The notes under the pieces are model-generated. The model worked only from the letters and a program-made list of their open reading frames with translations. It was not told the origin of the DNA and did not search any database. Positions 7,735-15,426 of a DNA stretch of 38,202 nt are shown piece by piece. This DNA is from SIG653 sp045577455 (GTDB taxonomy: Bacteria; Bacillota; Clostridia; Oscillospirales; CAG-382), in NCBI GenBank assembly GCA_045577455.1, contig JAZNIJ010000165.1, positions 1 through 38,202 on the forward strand, read 5' to 3'. Position numbers and translations under genes: made by a program. Positions within the stretch are counted from its first letter, which is position 1. Each line of letters begins with the position of its first letter.

Positions 7735-9213
7735 ATGCAGCTATTTATAAAAAATGAAACTGAATATTTGAATAATTATTACTTTCAGACTCTTTGTCTT
7801 TTGTACTATCCGGGAGAAAAATTTCCCGCTGAGAGCGACAGCACAAATAAAGCAGAGTTTTATCTTTGGGAAGAAGGAGAAACAATTTTTGCAAAGGTAA
7901 AGCTGTTTGCAGATGGTAGAGAAAGCCAAGGTAGCTTCTCCGCAGGATGTGAAATTATTAACGGCGGTTCAAAAGACAGCGCAGCAGAAGCTGTTGTTGG
8001 AAATGCTTATCTAATGGCAGGAAAATCCCTTTTTGGTTTCTTGCCTCCTTGGGGTAGTTTAACAGGGCTCAGACCTGTTAAGCGTGCAGGTTATTACCTT
8101 TCAAGAGGGTGTAACAGAGAATATATCCTTGACCTTTTTTCAAAAGCATATAATGTGTCAACAGAAAAAGCAAGTCTTTCCGTTGATATAGCAGAGAGGG
8201 AAGCAAAGCTCCTTGAGGGCAGAGAAAAAGATTCCTGTTGCTTGTATATTGCAATTCCATTTTGCCCAACAAGATGTTTGTATTGTTCGTTTGTATCTTA
8301 TAGCAATGCAAAGTTGTTTAAGCTCATCCCCGATTACCTTGTTCGCCTTAAGGAAGATATAACAAGAACAGGTAACATAATAAAAGAACTTGGATTAAAG
8401 TTGACTCATATATATATTGGCGGTGGAACACCAACAACCCTTTCAGCAATGGATTTATCGGGTTTGCTCTCTCATATGGAAGCAAATCTTGATTATACAC
8501 ATCTTAAAGAATTCACCGTTGAAGCAGGTAGAGCAGATTGTACCACAATGGAAAAATTGCAGGTAATCAAGAGCTTTGGTGTTGATAGAATCAGCATAAA
8601 CCCTCAAACTACCAATGATGATGTTTTAAAACTCATAGGAAGAAACCATACTGCAAAACAGTTTTTTGAGGCGGCTGAAAATGCAATGTCTTTGGGATTC
8701 AATTCAGTTAACGCAGACCTTATTGCAGGGTTACCCGGAGATAATGTGGAAAGTTTCAAAAAGAGCTTGTCTGATGTTATAGGTTTGGGATTTGACAATA
8801 TAACTCTGCATACACTTTCAGTTAAGAATGCATCTCCCATAAGATTTGATATAGACGGAGTTTATGACCCTTTAGGGGCGCAGGTTCGTGAAAATGTTGC
8901 CTATGCAATGAATACTTTGAGAAATGACGGATTTGAACCATACTATTTATACAGACAGAAAAACACAGTTGGAAACGGAGAAAATACAGGGTATGCCAAA
9001 GAGGGCAAGGAATGTCTTTATAACATACTTATGATGGAAGAACATTCAACTGTTTTTGCTTGCGGAGCATCTGCAATAACAAAGCTGGTATCCGTTGATA
9101 AAAGTAAAATTATAAGAAAAGCGTTCCCGAAATATCCTTTTGAATATTTAGAAGCACTAAGGGGTATAGGGGAAGATATAATAAGAGATTTTTATAAAGA
9201 ACAGAAAAAATAA
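7735..9213 (+). CDS. hemZ: HemZ-type radical SAM coproporphyrinogen III dehydrogenase
   Basis: Oxygen-independent coproporphyrinogen III oxidase-like radical SAM enzyme. The cluster-binding motif is C177-PTR-C181-LY-C184 inside IAIPFCPTRCLYCSF. GGGTPT (glycine-rich SAM motif) and FTVEAGR/DRISINPQT follow, typical of HemN/HemZ proteins. The roughly 165-residue N-terminal extension before the radical SAM core distinguishes HemZ from HemN/HemW. Length 492 is close to Bacillus HemZ. It lies 63 bp after dtd with AAGGATG as ribosome site. The exact substrate in this organism is uncertain, because HemZ-like proteins can be present without a full haem pathway. Confidence 0.87.
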   Translation: MQLFIKNETEYLNNYYFQTLCLLYYPGEKFPAESDSTNKAEFYLWEEGETIFAKVKLFADGRESQGSFSAGCEIINGGSKDSAAEAVVGNAYLMAGKSLFGFLPPWGSLTGLRPVKRAGYYLSRGCNREYILDLFSKAYNVSTEKASLSVDIAEREAKLLEGREKDSCCLYIAIPFCPTRCLYCSFVSYSNAKLFKLIPDYLVRLKEDITRTGNIIKELGLKLTHIYIGGGTPTTLSAMDLSGLLSHMEANLDYTHLKEFTVEAGRADCTTMEKLQVIKSFGVDRISINPQTTNDDVLKLIGRNHTAKQFFEAAENAMSLGFNSVNADLIAGLPGDNVESFKKSLSDVIGLGFDNITLHTLSVKNASPIRFDIDGVYDPLGAQVRENVAYAMNTLRNDGFEPYYLYRQKNTVGNGENTGYAKEGKECLYNILMMEEHSTVFACGASAITKLVSVDKSKIIRKAFPKYPFEYLEALRGIGEDIIRDFYKEQKK

Positions 9214-9345
9214 TCAATTATTTCCGTAAATGGTGGAATAATAAATATGCTCTTTAAATTTTAGAAAGCAATGGGAAATGGCTTGAATATTGTATATAGC
9301 TTTTGTGCTTGAAATATTTTGCCGTTTACCTGAAAGAGGAATCAT

Positions 9346-10206
9346 ATGACAGAAAAACTGAAAAACGAAATAGAGCAAGCAGAATCCTTATACCGCTTAC
9401 GGGTTGAAGCCATTGCCGATATTCTTATGGCAGACAGAGAAAAACGCTTTGTATTGATTTCAGGTGGAAGCGGTGCAGGTAAAACAACAACAACCAAAAT
9501 ATTAGAAGAAATGCTTTCCAATCGTGGCAGAGAAGTGAGTAAAATTTCTCTTGATGATTTCTATCTTGATACGGTTTATGACGAAAACGGAAATCTTGCC
9601 ATGGATGTTGAAGCACCCGAAGCGTTGGACCTTCCTTATCTGAGAGAATGCATGGGTTTGCTTGAACAGGGCAAAACTGCAAAAATACCACATTTTGATT
9701 TTAAATTGCGTAGACGCACCGAAAATTATACGGAAGTTAATCTTAGTGAGGGCGAAGTATGCATTATCGAAGGGCTTCACGCTTTGAACCCTTTGATTTA
9801 CGGAACAAATGTTGAAAGAAGCCATATATTAAAAGTTTATCTTGAACCAACTCCTGAAAATGGAGAGGGATTGGAGCAACCACGCCTTTTGAGACGAATG
9901 GTTAGAGATTATTATCACCGCAATGCCCCCGCAACTTTAACTCTCTCAATGTGGACAGGTGTGAGAGCAGGCGAGGTTAAATATATTCATCCATATGTTG
10001 AAGATGCGGATGTTAAAATAAACACATTTTTCTCCTATGAAACAGGTGCATTAAAGGGTGAAGGCGTTAAAATACTTTCAGAAGTTCCCCAAGATAGTGA
10101 GTTTTACGAAAAAGCAAAAGAATTGCTTGATGTGCTTGAAAAATTTCCTCTTTATGGCACGGAAGTTATACCAAGCGACTCATTGCTTTGCGAATTTATA
10201 GGGTAG
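9346..10206 (+). CDS. uridine kinase/phosphoribulokinase-family nucleoside kinase
   Basis: Soluble P-loop kinase. The Walker A motif GGSGAGKTT is at 40-48, followed by ISLDDFYLD (68-75), the conserved Asp-Asp of uridine kinases, and VCIIEGLHALNP, matching the EGLHAL segment. Length 286 is longer than Udk (about 210), with an N-terminal helix of some 35 residues. It resembles the kinase half of the Firmicutes TGS-kinase fusion proteins but lacks a TGS domain. The likely reaction is ATP-dependent 5'-phosphorylation of a nucleoside, with the substrate unproven. The ribosome site AGAGGA lies before the ATG. The 132-bp gap from hemZ contains only a weak ATTATTTCC/GGAATAAT hairpin. Confidence 0.8.
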   Translation: MTEKLKNEIEQAESLYRLRVEAIADILMADREKRFVLISGGSGAGKTTTTKILEEMLSNRGREVSKISLDDFYLDTVYDENGNLAMDVEAPEALDLPYLRECMGLLEQGKTAKIPHFDFKLRRRTENYTEVNLSEGEVCIIEGLHALNPLIYGTNVERSHILKVYLEPTPENGEGLEQPRLLRRMVRDYYHRNAPATLTLSMWTGVRAGEVKYIHPYVEDADVKINTFFSYETGALKGEGVKILSEVPQDSEFYEKAKELLDVLEKFPLYGTEVIPSDSLLCEFIG

Positions 10207-10349
10207 ATATATTAAACAGTGATACCCCCAAAAATACTTTGTAGCTTTTCTTGTATGGATTTAAACTATCGTTAACTATATATCTGTAATGCTTAAAGGA
10301 TATAACATTTATGATTAAAGGGGTAATCAATAAATAGGAAGTTTTTTAA

Positions 10350-12017
10350 ATGGAAGACAATGTAAAAGAACAGAATAAAGGTTTTTTAAGAGAAGCGTTA
10401 GTTATTTCAATCAGTAATTTTGCTGTAAAAATAATAGGCGTTTTGTTTAAAATACCTCTCACAAATATTTTAGATGGCGCAATGGGAGCGTTTAATGCGG
10501 CATATTCCATATATGCAATGCTTTATATGGTGTCAACAGCCGGGCTTCCTGTTGCAATATCAAAAATGGTTGCAGAATCATCGGGAAAGGGAAGGCGTCA
10601 AGAGGTTAAACGCATCTTTTATCTTTCTTTGGCTATTTTCGGCATTATCGGGCTTGTTGCATCCCTGTTTATGTTTTTTGGAGCGAAGGGAATCGCAATC
10701 TGGTCTGAACATGAAAATGCTTCGTTAGCAATGAAGGTTATTTCTCCAACATTGTTCTTGATTTGCATTGCATCTGCTATAAGAGGTTATTTTCAGGGGC
10801 TGAGGAATATGGTTCCAACGGCGGCTTCTCAGTTTATAGAGGCATTTCTGAAAATGGTTTTCGGTGTTGGCGGTGCATATTATGCAAAGAAAATGGGGTA
10901 TAGCGGAGAAGTTCAGGCAGCTTTTGCCATTGTTGGTTTAACTGTTGGCGTTTTAGTTGGAACAATTTACCTTGCTTTGTATAAATGGCTTTCCAAAAGG
11001 CAAAAAGTTGAAAGTATAGAGGATAAATGCGAAAGCTATAAAAAACTCGGCAAAGGTATTGCTGCAATTGCAATCCCTGTAACAATAACGTCGTCAGCGT
11101 TGTATCTTTCATCTTTTATGGATACACTTGTTATTAACAAAAGGTTAATTCATGCTGGCTTTTCAAACGAAGTTGCGGATTATATATACACGGCATATAC
11201 ATCTTTAACTATAGCAATTTCGGAGATTTTACCATCAACTTTTGTTTATCCAATTGCTGTAAGTATTCTTCCATTTGTTTCTGGTGCGCTTGCAGCAAAG
11301 AAATATAATGAGGCGAAAAAGAATATAGTTAATTCAATAAGATTAAGCGGAATAATTGCTTTGCCCTGTGCCGCAATTATCTGCGCCCTTGCAAAGCCAT
11401 GTATTGGTTTTATTTACGGAACAACATACAATTATTCAATAACATTACTTAACGGAACAGAGGTTTCACCTCTTGATGTTGCTGCTCCTGCACTTTCCAT
11501 TCTTGGAATAGGAATTTTTTTCATCTCAATGGTTTCAACAACCAACTCCTTACTTCAGGCGTGCGGAAAACCAATGTTGCCCGTTGTTTCTGTTTTAAGC
11601 GGTGTTGTTCTCCTTACAATTTGTGAAATAACTTTGGTCGGCTCTCCCAATGTGGGAATATACGGTGCTCCCATAAGCTCTATTGTATGTTATGTAACAG
11701 CTTTTGCTTTGAATTTTTATTTTCTTAAAAAATATCAAAATCTAAAGTTCAATATATTTAAAATATTTGCAAAAAATACAGTTTGTGCAGTTCTCAGTGG
11801 TTTGAGTGCCTTCGGAACATACAAATTGGTTCAGAGCTTTGTTGGACTTGAAACAAGAACTGATTGCCTTTTGTGCTTAGCTCCTGCAGGCATTGTTGCA
11901 GTTGTGGTTTACCTTGTGTCAACATTGTTGTGCAAAGGCGTTTCCACGGAAGAAGTGGAATTGCTTCCAAAGGGAAGAGCTTTAGCGGCATTTTTAAAAC
12001 GCAAAAATCTTTTGTAA
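10350..12017 (+). CDS. MurJ/SpoVB-type lipid-linked polysaccharide flippase (MOP superfamily)
   Basis: Integral membrane protein of 555 residues with about 14 predicted hydrophobic segments. The N-terminal pattern NFAVKIIGVLFKIPLTNILD and the following AMGAFNAAYSIYAMLYMVS are typical of the YtgP/SpoVB branch of the MurJ-like exporters in Firmicutes. Family members translocate lipid II or other undecaprenyl-linked glycans across the membrane. It could be the vegetative lipid II flippase (MurJ/YtgP) or a sporulation paralogue (SpoVB); the sequence alone does not decide, so no symbol is given. The acyltransferase 31 bp downstream on the same strand suggests a cell-envelope role for both. The 143 bp upstream show no clear promoter. 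Confidence 0.87.
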   Translation: MEDNVKEQNKGFLREALVISISNFAVKIIGVLFKIPLTNILDGAMGAFNAAYSIYAMLYMVSTAGLPVAISKMVAESSGKGRRQEVKRIFYLSLAIFGIIGLVASLFMFFGAKGIAIWSEHENASLAMKVISPTLFLICIASAIRGYFQGLRNMVPTAASQFIEAFLKMVFGVGGAYYAKKMGYSGEVQAAFAIVGLTVGVLVGTIYLALYKWLSKRQKVESIEDKCESYKKLGKGIAAIAIPVTITSSALYLSSFMDTLVINKRLIHAGFSNEVADYIYTAYTSLTIAISEILPSTFVYPIAVSILPFVSGALAAKKYNEAKKNIVNSIRLSGIIALPCAAIICALAKPCIGFIYGTTYNYSITLLNGTEVSPLDVAAPALSILGIGIFFISMVSTTNSLLQACGKPMLPVVSVLSGVVLLTICEITLVGSPNVGIYGAPISSIVCYVTAFALNFYFLKKYQNLKFNIFKIFAKNTVCAVLSGLSAFGTYKLVQSFVGLETRTDCLLCLAPAGIVAVVVYLVSTLLCKGVSTEEVELLPKGRALAAFLKRKNLL

Positions 12018-12048
12018 AATTTGACTTTTTAAAGGAAAGGATAAAATT

Positions 12049-13149
12049 ATGAGCAAATCTTTTTCTAAAAATCATACCAATATGGTAAAAGGCGTTGCAG
12101 TTATGCTTTTGCTTTTTCACCATCTATTTTATAAATTGGAATACTTTGATAATTGCTATATGCACAGTGAAAAATGGGTCGATTTTCTTCACAAAATAGC
12201 ATCAAATTCAAAAGTATGCGTTGCACTTTTCTTGTTGCTTAGTGGTTATGGGTTGATGAAAAGCGCTGATAAATTAAAGAGTAAAATAACTTTAAGATTT
12301 TCAGCTTTACATATCTGCAAAGTTTTGATGATGCTGTGGTTTATTTATATATTGTTTGTTCCTCTTGGGTATGCTTTTGATAGGACATTTACTGACATAT
12401 ATGGGACAGGGAAAAGCTCAATCTTTTATTTTTTTACAGATTTGGCGGGTCTTACTTCAAAAGCAAATGAAACATGGTGGTATATGCGAGAAATAATTTT
12501 TTTGTATATTATTTTTCCATTTTTATATTATCCCGTGAAAAAATGTTCTGTTTTGAGTTTAGCGGTATGTTTATTATTCGGTCATTGGGGAAATTATCAT
12601 TGGCTCGTTCCATTTGTTTTGGGAATGATATGCGCAGAAAAGAATATCTTTGGGTTTATCCTGAACCAAAAAGGAATCAAAAGGGTTGCTTTTGCAGTTT
12701 TGGGATTGATAGTAATGTATTTATCGTATAAAGTAAGAGCCAAATATTATACTGAATTTGATGCATTTTTTGCTTTATCAATAGTATGCTTTTTGATAAG
12801 CGTTGTGAATATAGGAAACATATTTAGCAAAGCGCTGGAATTTATGGGTGAACATTCTGCAAATATCTTTATGTTCCATACATTCATTTATTCCAAATAT
12901 TTCAGAGATTATATTTATTGGTTTAAATATCCGTTGCTGATTTTCTTGGTTTTGCTGATTGTCTGCTTGATTGTTTCTTTTGGCATAGAAAAACTTAAAA
13001 AGCTTGTCAGATATGATAAATTAGGAAAATTATTATCAAATATAATCAATTTTGCGTTCGATAAGTGGGATATATTTTTAAGTAAAATTGATCTTAGAGA
13101 AAAAAATGAATGTATATCAGAATCAACTGAGAAAAATCCAAAAAAATAG
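12049..13149 (+). CDS. acyltransferase 3 (OafA/WecH-type) membrane protein
   Basis: Multi-pass membrane protein (366 residues, about 10 hydrophobic segments). The N-terminus KGVAVMLLLFHHLFY carries the conserved histidines of the acyltransferase 3 family at H24-H25. ALFLLLSGYGLMKS (about 59-72) and WWYMREIIFLYIIFPFLYY are further family hallmarks. Members move acetyl or other acyl groups onto extracytoplasmic sugars (O-antigen, peptidoglycan, teichoic acids, exopolysaccharide). The C-terminal tail is hydrophilic and Lys/Glu-rich. It directly follows the flippase gene, so a flipped glycan is a plausible acceptor; this is inference. AAAGGAAAGG provides the ribosome site. Confidence 0.83.
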   Translation: MSKSFSKNHTNMVKGVAVMLLLFHHLFYKLEYFDNCYMHSEKWVDFLHKIASNSKVCVALFLLLSGYGLMKSADKLKSKITLRFSALHICKVLMMLWFIYILFVPLGYAFDRTFTDIYGTGKSSIFYFFTDLAGLTSKANETWWYMREIIFLYIIFPFLYYPVKKCSVLSLAVCLLFGHWGNYHWLVPFVLGMICAEKNIFGFILNQKGIKRVAFAVLGLIVMYLSYKVRAKYYTEFDAFFALSIVCFLISVVNIGNIFSKALEFMGEHSANIFMFHTFIYSKYFRDYIYWFKYPLLIFLVLLIVCLIVSFGIEKLKKLVRYDKLGKLLSNIINFAFDKWDIFLSKIDLREKNECISESTEKNPKK

Positions 13150-13163
13150 AAAATATCTTAGAA

Positions 13164-13192
13164 AATTTTAAAACTTAAAGAAGTTTAAAATT
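13164..13192 (+). terminator. weak A/T-rich hairpin after the acyltransferase gene
   Basis: AATTTTAAAACTT (13164-13176) pairs with AAGTTTAAAATT (13181-13192) with one bulged base and the loop AAAG. The stem is nearly all A/T and no good T-tract follows, so it is only a tentative end for the long + strand gene series. Confidence 0.35.
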
Positions 13193-13241
13193 CATTTCTG
13201 CCGTAAACCTCACTTTTTTACTGGCAACTCAGAAGATTTCC

Positions 13242-13298
13242 AAAAAAACTCAAAAACGCTCAAAAAAACTTGAAAAAAACTTGAAAAAAGTAAAAAAA
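13242..13298 (+). promoter_or_regulatory. phased A-tracts upstream of the tRNA-Lys promoter
   Basis: Six runs of 5-7 A (13242-13248, 13252-13256, 13262-13268, 13273-13279, 13284-13289, 13292-13298) have centres about 9-11 bp apart and end 4 bp before the -35 box. Helically phased A-tracts bend DNA and can act as an extended UP element for RNA polymerase. Confidence 0.65.
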
Positions 13299-13302
13299 GG
13301 TA

Positions 13303-13331
13303 TTGACAAATGGGTTTGTTTGTGGTATACT
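13303..13331 (+). promoter_or_regulatory. sigma-A promoter of tRNA-Lys
   Basis: Consensus TTGACA (13303-13308), a 17-bp spacer and TATACT (13326-13331) lie 40 bp before the mature tRNA 5' end. Confidence 0.9.
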
Positions 13332-13371
13332 ACTCGGGCAGGCGAAAAAAGAAAGTTTTTTTCAAGTGTAT

Positions 13372-13447
13372 GTTCCATTAGCTCAGAAGGTAGAGCACTT
13401 GACTTTTAATCAAGGTGTCCGGAGTTCGAATCTCCGATGGAACACCA
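13372..13447 (+). tRNA. tRNA-Lys (anticodon TTT)
   Basis: A 76-nt cloverleaf. The acceptor GTTCCAT (13372-13378) pairs with ATGGAAC (13437-13443). The D stem is GCTC/GAGC, the anticodon stem is CTTGA/TCAAG around CTTTTAA (anticodon TTT), and the T stem is CGGAG/CTCCG with TTCGAAT. The discriminator is A and CCA is encoded. It reads AAA/AAG lysine codons, which are abundant in this AT-rich genome. It has its own promoter and terminator. Confidence 0.97.
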
Positions 13448-13449
13448 GT

Positions 13450-13476
13450 CCCCTCGGAGATTCCGAGGGGTTTTTT
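13450..13476 (+). terminator. Rho-independent terminator of tRNA-Lys
   Basis: CCCCTCGGA (13450-13458) pairs perfectly with TCCGAGGGG (13462-13470) around the loop GAT and is followed by TTTTTT. It starts three bases after CCA. Confidence 0.96.
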
Positions 13477-13501
13477 CTTGCTTGTAAGTTTTATAATGTC
13501 A

Positions 13502-13570
13502 ATTGGATTTTAGTTAATCCATATATGTTTCTTAAATCCAATGGCGTTTTGTTAATCCCAAAAATGTTTT
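13502..13570. repeat. imperfect 38-bp-offset direct repeat with a flanking inverted repeat
   Basis: GTTAATCC occurs at 13513 and again at 13551 inside two related stretches (TTAGTTAATCC..ATGTTT and TTTGTTAATCC..ATGTTT). The first copy is enclosed by a perfect inverted repeat, ATTGGATTT (13502-13510) with AAATCCAAT (13534-13542). The block lies between the tRNA-Lys terminator and the LRR-dockerin gene. It may be a regulator site for that gene, for which no sigma-A promoter is evident. Confidence 0.4.
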
Positions 13571-13646
13571 ATTATGTATTTCTAATATTGATATGCGAGA
13601 TATATTTATTGTTACCAATATTGCTTAGAGTTCAGAAAGGATGATT

Positions 13647-15161
13647 ATGAAAAAAATCAGTGGGTTACTTTTTGTTTCTATTTTATTTTCATTATTTTGT
13701 TTTAATGGTGTTTCTGCAAAAACTGTTGTTGATACAGGAAGCTGTGGAGCAAAAGTTACATACACTCTCTATTCAGATGGTGAACTGTTCGTTGAGGGTA
13801 GCGGTAAAGTAAGGCAATTCAGCTGTGATGGAGATGTTGTTTCCGTAACCTTCGGTGAAGGAATAACAGGGATTGCAAACTATGTATTTTCCAATTTTGA
13901 AACTCTTGAATCTGTTTCTTTTCCTCAGAGCTTAGCTTCAATAGGGGATAGTTGCTTTTATAAATGCGGACTTAAAGAAGTTTTTATAACAAAAAACATA
14001 ACATCTTTTGGTTCTCTTGCTTTTGCAGAATGTCCACGACTTGAAGAAATAAATGTTGATAATGATAATAACAGCTTTTCATCGGAAAACGGAGTGCTTT
14101 TCGATAAGGATAAAACAACCCTTGTTATGTTTCCTGCAGGTAAAAAAGGAAGTTATTCTATTCCAAATGGAGTTAAGTTCATTGGTGAATTTGCTTTCGC
14201 TTCATCGTCCCTTGATTCTGTTATCATTTCTGAAAGTGTTAATACCATAGGTATGGGTAGCTTTAATAATGCAGATTGTCTTTCAAGCATTATAATTCCT
14301 GAAAATGTAACGGAAATTTCTGGCAAAGCATTTGAAAACTGTTCAGTTTTGAAAACCGCAGTTATAAACGGAGCAACCATCGGTGATTTTGCTTTTTATT
14401 ATTGCCAAGACCTTGAAGAAGTGTATCTCAACGATAAAATCACATCAATAGGCAGCTATGCGTTCTCAGAGTGTATAAATCTTAAAGGGGTAATCATACC
14501 CGAAGGGGTGTCTGAAATTCCTCCCTACGCCTTTTATAATTGCGATTCTCTTGGTGCAATTCAACTGCATGAAAAAATAACCACTTTAGGGGAATATGCA
14601 TTTTCAAATTGCAATAATCTGATTGATGTTGTAATTAAAAACAAAGCTCTTTCTATAGGCGAAAAAGCGTTTGGGTTTGATGATAATAATCGTCTCAGAA
14701 ACACCAAGGTTTATGGAATTGTTGGTTCTACCGCGGAGACATATTCCCATCGCACTTTTGCATTTATTGATATAGAATCTGATAGTTTTCTTATTATAAA
14801 CAATGAAATAAGTTTAGAAAATTCCTTCATTTTGGGAGTTAAGGAAAAAATCAATTTGAAAGAATTTAAAACATATTTTGCAAATAAAGAGTTCACCGTA
14901 AACGGCTTAGGAACAAGCGAGTGCATTGTCACAGGCACAGTCGTTGCCGTGCCAAATGGTGAAACCGCAACCGTTGTGATTAAGGGAGACACAGACGGAG
15001 ACGGAATAATTTCCTCAACTGATTTTCTAAGGGTTAAAAAAGCATTTTTGAAAGAATATGTTTTAGAAAATGCATATTTTGAAGCAGCAGACGGTGATAA
15101 TGATAATCTCCTTACATCAACAGACTATATAAAAATAAAAAACTATTTTTTACATAGTTAA
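13647..15161 (+). CDS. secreted BspA-like leucine-rich-repeat protein with C-terminal type I dockerin
   Basis: A signal peptide (MKKISGLLFVSILFSLF, cleavage near VSA-K at about 24) directs export. Residues of about 60-355 are BspA-type LRR_5 repeats of 22-24 residues, with recurring patterns such as IGDSCFYKCGLKEV, IGEFAF, IGDFAFYYCQDLEEV and IGSYAFSECINLKGV. The C-terminus holds two calcium-loop repeats, DTDGDGIISSTDFLRVKKAFL and, about 28 residues later, DGDNDNLLTSTDYIKIKNYF. These form a type I dockerin that would bind a cohesin on a scaffoldin or the cell surface. No catalytic domain is seen. The start at 13647 is preferred because AGAAAGG (13634-13640) abuts the alternative ATG at 13641. 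A role in adhesion or substrate binding is inferred. Confidence 0.88.
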   Translation: MKKISGLLFVSILFSLFCFNGVSAKTVVDTGSCGAKVTYTLYSDGELFVEGSGKVRQFSCDGDVVSVTFGEGITGIANYVFSNFETLESVSFPQSLASIGDSCFYKCGLKEVFITKNITSFGSLAFAECPRLEEINVDNDNNSFSSENGVLFDKDKTTLVMFPAGKKGSYSIPNGVKFIGEFAFASSSLDSVIISESVNTIGMGSFNNADCLSSIIIPENVTEISGKAFENCSVLKTAVINGATIGDFAFYYCQDLEEVYLNDKITSIGSYAFSECINLKGVIIPEGVSEIPPYAFYNCDSLGAIQLHEKITTLGEYAFSNCNNLIDVVIKNKALSIGEKAFGFDDNNRLRNTKVYGIVGSTAETYSHRTFAFIDIESDSFLIINNEISLENSFILGVKEKINLKEFKTYFANKEFTVNGLGTSECIVTGTVVAVPNGETATVVIKGDTDGDGIISSTDFLRVKKAFLKEYVLENAYFEAADGDNDNLLTSTDYIKIKNYFLHS

Positions 15162-15201
15162 TCTCGTGCTAAATGTGTTAAATTCAGATACATTATACTT
15201 G

Positions 15202-15239
15202 AAACCATATCCTTAAAGTTTTTTTGGATGTGGTTTTTT
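15202..15239 (+). terminator. Rho-independent terminator after the LRR-dockerin gene
   Basis: AAACCATATCC (15202-15212) pairs with GGATGTGGTTT (15226-15236, one G:T) and runs into TTTTTT. It lies 40 bp after the stop codon. Confidence 0.85.
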
Positions 15240-15273
15240 GACAAATAATTTGTCTTTAAAACAAAAAAATCTA

Positions 15274-15302
15274 TTGACTGAAAAAGAAAAATTTGGTATA
15301 AT
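15274..15302 (+). promoter_or_regulatory. sigma-A promoter of the phosphodiester glycosidase-beta-galactosidase unit
   Basis: TTGACT (15274-15279), a 17-bp spacer and a consensus TATAAT (15297-15302). A leader of about 115 nt follows with no clear riboswitch fold. No catabolite-control (cre-like) site was recognised by eye. Confidence 0.85.
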
Positions 15303-15426
15303 CCTATATGTATATTAAACAATTGTATACTTGTCGAATTGACATTTGCTTTTAAAAAAATAACTTATTTTTGCTTCTGTTAAGTCGATTATTAGCCAAA
15401 TTATTGATTATCAAAGGGTGTAAGTT

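Noticed and set aside
10350..12017. Assigning spoVB or murJ as a firm gene symbol
   Set aside because: The two subfamilies cannot be separated by eye and no sporulation genes are in the window.
13303..13644. 113-residue + strand open frame
   Set aside because: It runs through the tRNA-Lys promoter, the tRNA and its terminator, with no ribosome site. It is a chance frame.
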